Positions 33,605 through 44,506 of a stretch of DNA of 64,000 bases are shown here, in pieces. Where the stretch lies: positions 266,239,560 to 266,303,559 of the forward strand of contig JAYESD010000001.1 in the NCBI GenBank assembly GCA_036927565.1, in the 5' to 3' direction. The position numbers and the translations under genes are program-made. This DNA comes from Tuctoria greenei (taxonomy: Eukaryota > Streptophyta > Magnoliopsida > Poales > Poaceae). The notes beneath the pieces are model-generated. The model searched no databases. It had not been told where the DNA came from and saw only the letters and a list, made by a program, of their open reading frames with translations. Each line of letters opens with the position of its first letter. Positions within the stretch are counted from its first letter, which is position 1.

Positions 33605-34757
33605 GGAACTCACACTTGTCACTTTCCTCTGGGCTAATGTCGATGTGTTTGCCTGGCAACCTTCACAAATGCCTGGGATCCCTAGGGAAGTGATAGAGCA
33701 CAATCTGAAGATCTATCCCAACGCTCGGCATGTACATCAGAAGCCTCGGAAGCAATCAGTAGAGCGACAAAACTTCATACGTCAAGAAGTGAAGAAGTTT
33801 CTTGAAGCTGGATTTATCCGAGAAGTCTTCCACCCAAAATGGCTGGCAAACCCAGTCGTTGTACCCAAGGCCGGCGGGAAGCTTCGGATGTGTATCGACT
33901 ACACTACACTGAATAAGGCATGTACAAAAGATCCATTCCCACTACCTAGAATAGATCAGATAGTGGATTCCACCTCTGGGTGTGAATTACTGTGATTCCT
34001 AGACGCATATTCTGGGTATCATCAAATCAGAATGTCTAGGGAAGATGAAGAGCATACTTCCTTCATCACATTAGATGGATTATATTGTTACACTGCCATG
34101 CCATTCGGTCTGAAAAATACTGCTTCAACATTTGTACGAGCTATGTACAAAACTTTTGGAGAGCTCATCAGAGATGTAGTGGAAGTGTATGTCGATGACA
34201 TCGTCGTCAAGATCAAGAACAAGGAGTCATTCCTTGACACCTTGCAATCTGTCTTCGACAAGTTGCGAATCACATGCACGAAGCTGAACCCGAACAAGTG
34301 TGTCTTCGGAGTTAGCTCCGGAAAACTTCTTGGCTTCTTGGTGAACCACCGAGGAATAGAAGCAAATCCTGCGAAGATTAAAGCTATTGAAGACATGCGG
34401 CCACCAGCCTGCATCAAGGACGTCCAGAAGCTGACTAGATGTCTAGCTGCCCTCAGCCGGTTCATCTCAAGACTGGCAGAACATGCGCTACCCTTCTTCA
34501 AATTATTGAGGAAGTCCGGACCATTCCAATGGTCTGAAGAAGCAGAAAAGTCTTTCCAAGAGCTAAAGCAGCTCCTCACCACTCTACCAACTTTGGTACC
34601 TCTGAATCCTGGTGAGCCACTTCTGTTTTACATTTCGGCAACTAACGAAGTTGTCAACATGGTCCTGGTTGCGGAAAGACCAGAACCATCTCCAGCTCAG
34701 GAGTCCAGACCCCTCCGGGAGGGTCCGGAGCTACCTGAAGATGAGTCTGGGTCCTAG
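33605..34757 (+). pseudogene. Tat reverse transcriptase and start of RNase H
   Basis: RT is readable across a TGA at 33993: FIREVFHPKWLANPVVVPKA, MCIDYTTLNKAC and DAYSGYHQIRM before and around the break, then MPFGLKNTASTF and the catalytic VYVDDIVVK. The thumb and RNase H start (FQWSEEAEKSF) follow. It ends with TAG at 34755 inside a Pro/Glu/Ser-rich insertion that interrupts the first RNase H. Confidence 0.85.
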
Positions 34758-36143
34758 CTCCCAGACCCGGATCCTCAAGGCGAGATGCCAGAGGATCAAC
34801 TTCCTTCAAATGAAGAAGTTGCTGTTGCTGAGCAACAAGATCCGTACCCCTCCGGGAAGGTCCGGGTCACTGCAGAAGAAGCTCCGAGTTCTTCAAGCAA
34901 AAACCTGGAGGTCCCCAACGAAGGTCCGGACCGCTCCGGGAGGGTCCGGGTCGATGAGGAGGAAGCTCCGGGCCCCTTTGGGAGGGTCCGGACAGTCCAA
35001 CGCCCAGTGTACTTCATCAGCGAAGTACTCCATGATGCCAAGACTCGGTACCTAGAGGTGCATAAGCTGCTCTACGCAGTTCTTATTGCTTCTAGGAAGC
35101 TCCGACACTACTTCCAAGCTCACAAGATTTTAGTGGTAACTTCTTATCCACTGCGTGCAATCTTGCATAACCCCAACTCCACTGGGAACATTGCAAAGTG
35201 GGCAGCGGAATTGGCCGATTTCGACCTTGAATTCGTCCCAAGCCAAGCGATCAAGAGTCAACCATTGGCGGACTTTGTGGCGGAATGGACCCCCTCTCTA
35301 TCAAATCCTGGGGGCCCCAGCGAGCAGAAGCTGGAACCCAAGGTTTCAGTTTTCACTGAGCCTCACTGGACTCTCTACTTTGACGGCTCCGTGCAGAAGC
35401 AAGGAGACGGAGCTGGAGTCCTTCTCCTCGCTCCGACTGGGGAGAAGGTCAAATACGTGGTTCACCTTGACTTCAAGGTGACCAACAACATGGCGGAGTA
35501 TGAAGCACTAATCTATGGGCTCAAGGTGGCACTATCATATGGTGTCAAGCAGCTGTTGGTAAAGGGTGATTTGCAGCTCGTCATAAAACAAGTCAAACGT
35601 GAATGTTGTTGCAACAACCCTCAACTAGATGCATACCTACTTGAAGTCCAGAAGCTTCAAAAGGACTTTGACGTCCTGGATCTTTGCCATGTCCAGCATC
35701 TCAACAACGTTGAAGCTGACGAACTCTCGACGAAAGCTTCAACCGGAGCTCCGGCTCCCGATGGAACCTTCGTCCGGAGATTGTCAAGACCAACAGCTCA
35801 GCCTGCCAAACTGAGCGAAGGGGGTGAGACCAGCACCTCGAAGCTAGTGGTCCCGATGGCCCTGTTACCATGGCGTCCATCAAGGGTTGTAGGTGCTGCA
35901 GGAAGCTCCGAGCAACCCGACACGCAAGACTCAAATGCTCAAGTTAGCTCCGATGCATGGATCTCGGAGATCCGGAGCTACTTGAAAGACAATTTCCTTC
36001 CTGAAGATAATGTATCTACTGACTGGATAGTCAGATTGGCTAAAAGATACACACTGGTAGAAGGGGATCTCTATCGGCGTGGTGCCAACGGCGTCCTAAT
36101 GCGGTGCATTACAAGGGAAGAAGGCTGCGAGCTCCTCGCATAA
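34758..36143 (+). pseudogene. Tat RNase H, second (archaeal-type) RNase H and integrase N-terminus
   Basis: The frame (452 residues after its first Met at 34785) starts in the Ser/Pro/Glu insertion, then resumes RNase H with VYFISEVLHDAKTRYLEV and LRAILHNPNSTGNIAKWAAEL. A second RNase H domain follows (WTLYFDGSVQKQGDGAGVLL, NNMAEYEALIYGL, about 195-320), the extra copy of the Tat lineage. The start of the integrase (LAKRYTLVEGDLYRRG) is reached before TAA at 36141. Confidence 0.85.
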
Positions 36144-37193
36144 ATCCATGGAGGCGAGTGTGGGAACCACACGTCTTCCTGCACGCTGGTCGGTAAAGCC
36201 TTCTGACATGGTTTTTACTGGCCTACAGCACTTCAGGATGCAACCGAGCTAGTGAAGAAAAACGAAGCATGCTAGTTCCATGCAAAGCAAATTCACACAC
36301 CAGCTCAACCTCTACAAATGATACCTCCTACATGGCCATTCGCTGTGTGGGGGATGGATATCTTGGGGCCTTTCCCAAGAGCCATCAGAGGTTACAAGTT
36401 CGTGTACGTTGCCATCAACAAGTTCACCAAATGGGAGGAAGCAACTCCAGTTATGATAATAAACAAGCAATTAGCTATCAACTTCTTGCAGTCCATAGTA
36501 TGCAAATTTGGAGTCCCAAACAAGATCATAACTGACAACAGGACCCAATTCACAAGCTCTGCATTCCAAGGATATTGCGAAGACCTCAGCATTCAGTTCA
36601 GCTATGCTTTTGTAGCTCACCTGGCAAGCAATGGCCAAGCTGAGAGAGCAAATGCAAAAATCCTAAAAGGACTCAAGACTCACACATATGAGCGCCTGAA
36701 AAAACATGGAGCCAACTGGATTGAAGAGCTTCCGGCCACCCTGTGGGCCAACAGGACAACCCCAAACTGGTCAACTGGAGAGACAACCTTCTTCTTGGTG
36801 TACGGAGCTGAAGTAGTCCTTCCTCCGGAAATCACCTTGGGGTCACTCTGGGTCCAGACCTTCGATGATTCCACGCAGGACCAGCTCCGGTGTGAAGACC
36901 TTGACCTCATTGAAGAGGGAAGGTGTCGAGCAGTTGTTCGGAATGCCCGATACTACCAAGCTCTTCGGCGCTATCACCAAAGGCATGTTCACAGCCGACA
37001 ACTCGAGGAAGGCGATCTGGTGCTATAGAGGATACAAACTCGAGAAGGGTTAAACAAACTCTCCCCCAACTGGGAAGGACCCTTCCGAGTGATCAAAGTA
37101 TCCCGTCGTGGATGCGTTCGCTTGGCAACTGAGGATGGGACACCTCTCCCTAATACTTGGAACATTGAGCACCTCCGTAAGTTCTACGCTTAA
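36144..37193 (+). pseudogene. Tat integrase, core and C-terminus
   Basis: After broken zinc-finger sequence with further stops, the catalytic core reads cleanly: WGMDILGPFPRAI, ITDNRTQFTSSAF and NGQAERANAKI, holding all three DDE residues. A TAG at about 37026 separates the C-terminal domain, which continues in frame (WEGPFRVIKVSRRGC to HLRKFYA) to TAA at 37191-37193. Confidence 0.85.
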
Positions 37194-37919
37194 TATCACA
37201 GAGGTGAGTCTGTAGTTACATGTGATGAGTCATTGTACAAAGTCGGGTAGCTCCTTCGGGAGAACAGCCGGACCTTCCCCGAAAGGTCCTCAAAGTTCAA
37301 GCAACACTTGTCACAGTCTCAGAACTAAAAGTGTAGCTAGCTACCTTGGGTCAAACGAGAAACGCAACACACTTAGCCTGGTTCCGTATCCTAAGAGTGT
37401 ACTTGTTTCCCCTGTACCTCGGACCTATAATGAAAGACATCATTGTGTGAAAATAGACTCCACGTGCATTTATTTTGTACAGACTCAATATTTTTTTATT
37501 TTTCTCTTTCTTGTGTATAACAAAGTTGTGCAATTCTCAAGAATCTTTAGCTCGACCAATTCATATAAAATCCAAGTCGCTTTGTTAATTCTTTCGGGTC
37601 TTAACATTGTTGAATGGTCTACTCGCCTGAATGCCTCCAAGCCAATCTAGGTCCGGAGTGTGCTATCGACTTAGCCTGGTCCCGCACCCTAAGTATGCCA
37701 CTCTACCTACCCTCAGCAGGCCGAAGTAAGGTGAATCCAGGATACGATTGGACCTGAAGAACATAAGCAAATGCACTTGATTGTATATAGAATTGCGTTC
37801 AACCTAAATATTTCTTTCGAGAATAGTAAGCCACAAACGAGTTATAGATAAGAAATGGATTTTACTGTTTTTCTTGACTTCGATGTGCAGGAAAAATAAA
37901 CATCTCATGATGATGGTGG
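37194..37919 (+). other. Tat spacer downstream of pol
   Basis: No coding frame is conserved here. Two related words, CTTAGCCTGGTTCCG (37374) and CTTAGCCTGGTCCCG (37669), each followed by ATCCTAAG/ACCCTAAG and a TGCC/TGTAC stretch, suggest an old 300-base duplication. Confidence 0.5.
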
Positions 37920-38240
37920 ATGAAGCCGGAGCTATTAAAGCTCTGACATCACCTAAGGTGGTCTGATGTCGATGTTTCAAACATTGATAGTAGACATCAC
38001 CGGAGCTACAAAGTTCTGGCAAATCCAGGGGGCCAACCGTCAACATGAAGAAAAGATGGTGGGAAGGCTCCCCAGTGGGGTCTGCTGTCGATGCACCGCG
38101 TGTTGACAATGTTCGCTGCCGGAGCTACAAAGCTCCGACAACCCCAGAGGACTAACTGTCGACGCTCTACGTGTTGACAAGGGTCACTCCCGGAGCTACT
38201 AAGCTCCGGCAACCTCAGGGGCCCCCTACTATCGACGACT
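37920..38240. repeat. Degenerate tandem repeats with CCGGAGCTACAAAGCTCCGG palindromes
   Basis: Four units, starting near 37928, 38000, 38118 and 38189, each carry CCGGAGCTA(C/T)WAAGCTCCGG or a decayed form, followed by CAACC(T/C)CAGGGG and GTCGAYG words. The inverted halves could form short hairpins. They lie just past the 3' end of the antisense gene. No feature was recognised in 38241-38476. Confidence 0.7.
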
Positions 38241-38476
38241 TTGGACCTACAAACTACAAGTTCAAAGAACAAAAGTCTGCAACAAAATGCTAAATCCTCT
38301 TGGTACATGTTCACAATCAAGTTGTGTACATCTACCAGGGGGCCAAGTGGGACAAAGGTGTTGAAGACAAAAAATGAAATTCATAAAATTCTTGGATTTC
38401 ATTGATCTGGAGACAAAAGATTACAAAATTAGAGAAAAGAAGAGAAGATACAAGCGGGAACTACAAAGAGAAAGTC

Positions 38477-41400
38477 CTAAACCCTATGGAAGAATGAGGC
38501 GACCTTCTGGGCAACCTCCGACACGCTGGCCTTGGCGGCATCTCCCTCTCCGTCGATGGGACCTTCAAGCACCGGGTGCAGTGGGAAGTGAGGATCCCGG
38601 CTTGTGTAGCATGTCAGCATGTACTCTGCGACGTTCTTCGCCAGGGATTGTCCTTCGGTTTCCAACTGGTCCGCGATGACATTGCCCATCTTGTTGAGTT
38701 TGCTGCCCACCGAGCTCAACACCTTCAACGCCAGGTCTAGCTCCGGCTCCAGATCATCCGAGCGCACCGGACTGAAGCCCAGTGGCATCAACGCGTCATT
38801 GGCTTTGCCCAAGAAGTCCCAAACTTGTTGGGACTCCGCAGCCCTTGAGTCTCGCACCTCTTCCAAGGATCTCTTGGTCGCCGCAAGCTCCGAATTCTCC
38901 CAGGCAAGGCGCTCGACTTCTTTGGTGTTTTGCTGAATCTTTTCAGCAACTTGCCTTTCGAGTTTACCAAGCTCCTCTTCCTGGAGGTGGATCTTGTTCC
39001 AGTGGTCGAACAGGTCTTTCTCCCGGCCCCGCACTTTCTTCTCCCTGGTAGCAATTTCATTCTCCCTCGTGATGAGGTCTTGTCCCCGCTATCGGGCCTT
39101 CTTCTCCTCTTTCTCACAGCGCTCCTCCAACTTCTCGATGCGCTCCGCGAGACTCTTGTCACCCAGAGTCAGCCTCTGAGTAAGCTCCTCCTCCCTCTTC
39201 ACGAGGTCATCCCGCAGCTCCAGGAGTTTTTGCTCTTCATCTTCGAGCTTTTTCTCCCGCTCCTCAAGAGCCTCCCGGTGCTAGACGAGGCTGTCGTGGA
39301 TGGCGCTGAGCTTCTCTTGGCGGTCATTTGCTGCTTCTTAGCAGCCACGACCTGTTCGTGGATGGCTCAGGACTGGTCGTCGAGGGATCGCGTCATGCTT
39401 TCCCTCTCATCCAGCAGCTGACCCCAGTACTCCAATCGGACCTTCTCCCTTTTCACCCACTCCTTGTCGTCGGTCACCCTCGTCTGCGCCAGCTTGGTCT
39501 CGAATTGGAGCCGGTTGCGCCACATCCTAAGGGTTTGGCGCTCCTCCTCGAGGGCCTTGTTGTCGTGGTAAAAGGCCAGCTGAACTTGACGAAGGCTGGA
39601 GCAGGCATTATCGATGGATAAATACAAAGGGATTGGCTCTAGACCTGCCAGGGTCCTCTCCGCTGGCTCTAGCGGGTTCTCCATAACAAAAATCGGGTCC
39701 CACTCTACAAGAGAGGTACCCTGAGCTTCTACGGCACTAGGGCCGCCCTCCGAGATAGCCTCGGTCGCCATCGAGGAAGGTCCTGCAATAGAAGTTTCTA
39801 CCTCTAGAGTCAGCTTCGAAGGTCCCGCCGCCAGGTCATCAGCAGCTGGTCCCTCAGGCAAAGGACTGACAACTTTGTTTTGGCACTCTGGCTCAGCTGT
39901 AGGCACCTCTGGGACCACCACCTCTGGGGCAGGCGTTGAAGATTCGGCCAGAGCTGAGGCCAGTTCCGGCTCCGGTACTGGTGCCTCCTCCGCTTCCTGT
40001 TCAGGCGCTGGTGCTTCGACCTCCATCGGCTCGGGCGTCGGCACTTCTGTGACAACCGACTGAGGTGCCGAAACTTCATCAAGATCGGGCTCCGCCGCCG
40101 GAACTTCATCAACACCCGGCTCCACCGCCGGGGCTTCATCAACACCCGGCTCCGCCACCAGGGCTTCAACAACATCTGGCTCTAGGGCCGGAACTGCAGC
40201 TACCTTCGGCTCTGAGGCTGGAGCGTCCATCATCTCAGCATCCAAACCCAGAGCTTCAACCTCCAGGGCTGGTGCCACTAGTACATCTTCATTCCCGTGG
40301 TCCGGCGCTACCACGGGAGCTTCAGGGGATGACTCTAGGTCAAGGACCACGACAGCTGGCGCCGGAGCTGCCGCAGCCTCAGCCACCTCTTGGGGCGGCG
40401 CTGGAACTGGAGCCGGAGCCTCCGTCTGCGCAGCATCAGTTGTTGCTACAAGAACCGGAGCTTCAACCCCTTTCTTGGGCACCCTGTGGATGAAGGACAA
40501 AGAAACTTAAAACATGGTTACAACAAAAAAACAATCAACTGAGGTAAAAAATCAAATTTACCTTGGAAGGCTTCTGCTCCAGCTAGCACGGAACCTCTTC
40601 ACCGGATGCTCAGGGCCGAACCCTGTCGCTATTGGCGTAGTAGCTCCGGAAGGCTCCCCGGAGCTTGCTGCTGCCGTCGGCGTCTCCTTGGTTGAGGCCC
40701 CCCACGACTGAGAAGGACCCTCGGATCTAGAGCCCTCAGTTGGCCCTGGTACCGAAGCCACATGGATGGAGCTAGCGTCCCGGGGAGATACCGATGCTGG
40801 AGTGGTTGCCGCCGTCGAAGACCTCCTCTACCGAGGAGAAGGAGCTGTCGAGGAAGGAGCATGTCTGATGGACCTCCCATCAGAATGCTTCAACTTCCTC
40901 TTGCGCGTCGAGGGCTCGGCCAACTCCTTGCCCATGCCTGTGACTTCAGCTCTTGGCTTTGGGGCGGGAGCAGAGCCACCTTCAGAAGCTCCGGGGATTG
41001 CCACTCTGGTGGTTGATCGCCTCTCCATCAGGCCCAAGTCGTCTAACAACGGCATCTTCCTCCGGAGCTCTCTGCACTCCTCTGGTATCATATTCAGAGG
41101 AAGGAAGGTCGCCGGTGGAGACATGTCGCCAGGGCCAATGTTCCCAGGCTGGAACTTCTTGAGATGGGTCTTCAAGGCTTCACCGGTCAAGTTGGTGCCC
41201 GAACCAACCTCAATGCGGTTGGTATCCATCTCACTGTTGAAGGCCTAGGCAGGTCGCCCCCTAGCACTTAGCGGGGCCCACCTGTTCGTCAAAAAGTTGC
41301 CGAAGACCATCTGAGGGGTCACCCCACCTTCGACACACTACTAAATTCTGTCCAGAATGGGCATGTACTCCCTCGATAGCTCCGGCACGTCACTCCAAAT

Positions 41401-41940
41401 GTTGGTGTCGACGCGGGGGAGGCCTTCAGGCAGTTCCAGCCTCTCGTGTCCCTCGACAGCGATGACCACCCAGTCTTTCTTCCAGTCGTCCCACTTACCG
41501 GAAGGAAAGGACCTCAAGTACTTGAGGGGGGAGTTTTTCCGCTTCACGAAGTAGTAGAAGCCGATGAACTCATCACTCTTCCTAGTGGGGTGGATAGTGA
41601 AGAAAGTCTGGAACAACTCCACGCAAGGGGGCACTCCCACCCACATCTCGCAAAAGTGGATGAAATTCACCACCAGCAAGATTGAGTGGGGGCCGAGATG
41701 GTGGAGCTACATACCATAGAAGTCAAGGAGCATCAGAAAGAAAGTGGAGAAAGGCAGGATCAAACCCGCCATGGCGTACCCAAGGAAGTACACCATATCT
41801 CCGGCTCGCTCCTTCTCGAAGGGAAGCTTGCCACAACGAATGTCGTTGTTGAAGGAGTCACTGGACGAACCCATGTAGGCCCGGACCCTAGACAACTCTT
41901 TCTTGCTCCCAATGCGGCTCTTGGGGAGTCCCAACTTCAT
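38477..41940 (-). pseudogene. Antisense gene of the Tat element (Transposase_28-like, Pro/Glu-rich, coiled coil), 2 exons
   Basis: On the strand opposite to pol a gene of about 1100 codons runs from ATG 41940 (MKLGLPKSRIGSKKELSRV) to the stop before 38477. Order: a conserved N-terminal domain (GDMVYFLGYAMAGLILPF, FIHFCEMWVGVPPCVELF, KWDDWKKDWVVIAVE) of the Transposase_28 family; a Ser/Pro-rich basic linker; a 77-base intron; a long Pro/Ala/Glu repeat region (EPGVDE, PEPE); and a coiled coil (EEELGKLERQVAEK onward). In-frame stops at 41707, about 41342 and 41339, about 41244, about 40828, and in the coiled coil near 39368 and 39078, show that it has decayed. The protein's role is unknown; comparable antisense genes are known from other Tat elements, such as gene 23 of maize Grande. 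Confidence 0.75.
40485..40561 (-). other. Spliceosomal intron in the Tat antisense gene
   Basis: On the minus strand CTTCCAAG|GTAAATTTG starts and TTCATCCACAG|GGTGCCC ends a 77-base T-rich intron. Removing it joins AG to G (Arg) and keeps the frame from SLP into VPKKGVEAPVL; left in, stops follow at once. It can be removed only from minus-strand transcripts, so it is retained in the genomic RNA. Confidence 0.75.
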
Positions 41941-42477
41941 CGCAGCACGGTGGGGTGAAAGATGAAAAGCAAGCAAAAGTTTAGAGGATTCGAGTGCAAG
42001 TTCAAACGAAGGCGTAAATAATCCCCAAAGGGTGCGCGCTTTCCTACTTAAGTAAGCCCCCACAACGCTTGGATGGAAACCATAGAGGAGCCGATGATAC
42101 AGTTCAAAAACTTCACCCTGTCAATGACAAGGGGGCTCGGGGCCACCCCGACGATCAAGTCGAGGTCCTTACCCCGGGCGAACAGTTTTCATCATGAGAA
42201 GAAGGAAGCCCGAGGGCGGCGGCCTGACAAGGCGCGCGGAACCGATACGGTTTTCGTATCGGGAACCGGTGACCTTCAATTGTGTGAGATCCGCATGCTC
42301 AGATCTCACCTGCCGTATCCTAGATATGCCATGCGGCGATGGTTTAACTGCGAACTACCGCCAACGGCACATCCAAACACCCTTGAATACACGACTCAAA
42401 AACCGAAGGATGGACCCACCTCCGGCAAAACGACTTCATCCAAAAGTTCTCTCCCAGATGTTGGCCTAGGGGGCCAC
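41941..42477 (-). other. Leader of the Tat antisense gene and PPT of the element
   Basis: Homologous to 15065-15602. The end TAGGGGGCCAC (42467-42477) is the plus-strand polypurine tract next to the 3' LTR. The rest should contain the promoter and leader of the antisense gene, which faces away from the LTR. Confidence 0.55.
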
Positions 42478-43337
42478 TGTCGGTAACCTGTGTACCGAAT
42501 ACCCCTTGGGACTGTAAAAATAGCAAAGGAACTTCACCTGTCTGAGTTGAAGACCTCCGAAGGCCCCACGTGTTATACGGAACCAGACCTGCCTCCCTTC
42601 TATGGTTAGTCCCCGTGCTGCCACGTGTATCTACAACCGGAGCTAGACCCCACACATGGGAAAGCTCCGGGCTAAATATCTGCGCGGCACCCCCGGACCT
42701 AACCCCCGACAGAGGGAAGCTCCGGTACTAACACGTGTACAACAACACTGGACCTATCCGTCCAGACGGTAAGCTCCGGAGCTGCCACGCGTCCAACTGT
42801 CAAACCTTCAAGTTCAACAGGCAGGATGGTGGACATCCAACGGTTCGGAGCTTGAAGGAATATTAAAGACCTCAAGACCCGATTAAGTGTAATTAATGCT
42901 ATATTAATTACACACGATCAGAGGGCCCTTAATACCAGTAACGCCACTGTCAAGGCGTGTTACCACGCTATTAAGGGTAATTAAGCTCATTAATTGTGTA
43001 TTAAGCATCAGTAACCGCCAGGGCCATATGTCGGGCCAGGCTAACGATGTAATGACCAGTCCTTGTACTATAAAAGGACTGGCCGAGCGATACACAGGGA
43101 GACTTCTTCCAGGCTTCTAGACTCTGCTCTGACACAAGCCCACAAGCTCTCAGACGCTCAATACAACAACCACACACCCCGTGGAGTAGGGTATTACGCT
43201 CAGGCGGCCCAAACCACGTAAATCCTCATGTTAACTTGCCATCATATTCTGAATCTCTGCGCGCCCACAACCGAACTACAAACTCTGCGGTCTACCAATG
43301 GTAGTACCAGGAGAATTGCCGGAACCAAACTCCGAAA
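42478..43337 (+). repeat. 3' LTR of the Tat element (860 bp)
   Basis: It begins TGTCGGTAACC after the PPT and ends about CTCCGAAA, where the related LTR has CTTCGACA. CTATAAAAGGACTGG at about 43069 is its TATA box, followed by the CCGTGGAGTAGGGTATTACGC block shared with the other two copies. It is joined directly to mid-LTR copia sequence. Confidence 0.85.
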
Positions 43338-44445
43338 GGATCCATTGAACTAGTCTTAGGGATAAGATGAGGTTCAACAACCAAGTTCGGGAGGAATTGT
43401 GGTTGAGTTGATTGAGAGGTCGTGCAACATGTTTGAATCAAGAACAATGCATATGAAGGTATTGTGGACCTTGTTGGAAGATGTTTGCACGTGTGCAAGG
43501 AGTGCATGGATGTGGCTACATGGTTCCGAGGCGTGATGAAGAGATGTGGACGTAAAGAATTGGTCGGAAAGGTCCAATCGACTAGGTTATGGACTCAGGC
43601 TGCGACTGAGTCGTGTTTGACTCAAATATGGAAAGTTTTGAGTTGGTGATGATAGGATTTCGTGTGGGTCACGAATTTGAGTTGTTTTAGGAATGTGGGA
43701 TACGTTCCTAAGGTGTTTGGAAGTCTTAATATTGCTTCTATCTGTGTATAGAAGAGTCTTGAGCAGCTACGGAAAGTTTCGATTCGTGAATTGAGTAGGA
43801 TTAGAGTCCTAGTTAGGTTTGGGTTGGCCTTCGGGATGGTTATATAAGCAAGGGAGGCCAGAGCTCGTGGTGCACGACTTTTGAGCTGTTTCTCTTGTGT
43901 TCTATTGAATAAAATTCGTAGTTGAAAGGAACTTTTGTGCCTTGTTCGTCTGACTTGTTTTCGTCAAGTCTTTCTCGTCGAGTTTCTGCACAACACTACC
44001 TTTCTTTGGTGGTTTTTTCATAACTCGAGTTTTACAGATCCGATTGATGTGATTCTTTTGGGGTTGTCTTTATAACTTGATTTTATATCATTTTTGAAAA
44101 TTTCACGCTCATTGGATTTGTGGTTTATGATCTACACTAGTTTCTTTACAGTGTTCCATAACTGTTTTTCTCGAGTAGGACAGATTGACCATTGTTCGAT
44201 CTTTCGATCGTAACTTGAGTTTTCTCGATGGATTTTCATGATTCTTGTTGTGACGTCTTCGTTACATGATTTTCTACAATCTATACTAGTTTTGTCACAG
44301 TTGAACACGTTTAGATTAGTCACACACCCGGTTTCTTTAACAGATCGATTTTCTGCTGAGGGGTGTTTTGTTGCTTCCGCTGAAAAGTTTTAGTCTACCA
44401 TTCACCCCCCATCTGGTAGCTTTTCACGTGCTCTTCGATCCTACA
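43338..44445 (+). repeat. Partial 5' LTR of the copia element
   Basis: It starts in the middle of the LTR (GGATCCATTGAACTAGTC, equivalent to 51540) and ends CTTCGATCCTACA. A TATATAAGC promoter word lies at about 43841. Directly after it is ATTGGTGTGAGAGCC (44446-44460), a PBS that differs from the usual TGGTATCAGAGC by two bases. Confidence 0.85.
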
Positions 44446-44506
44446 ATTGGTGTGAGAGCCACGGTGCTCTAATCTCTTTGATTTGCACGTATTTTGACTA
44501 ATCATC

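Larger units (their letters stand above)
32885..43337 (+). mobile_element. Tat-type Ty3/gypsy retrotransposon, 5'-truncated
   Basis: From left to right: protease, RT, RNase H, second RNase H, integrase, a spacer with palindromic repeats, a long antisense gene, PPT and 3' LTR. The 5' LTR, PBS and gag are missing; the break is next to the SIRE frame at 32881. Two RNase H domains and an antisense gene before the 3' LTR are marks of the Tat lineage. Several stops show it is dead. Confidence 0.85.

Noticed and set aside
40065..40493. Pro/Leu/Gln-rich frame on the plus strand
   Set aside because: It is the antisense shadow of the Pro/Glu-rich part of the Tat antisense gene.
39367..40500. A separate gene starting MSFIHRVPKKG
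   Set aside because: Its first residues are intron sequence; the splice at 40561/40485 joins VPKKG to the upstream frame, so it is exon 2 of the antisense gene.
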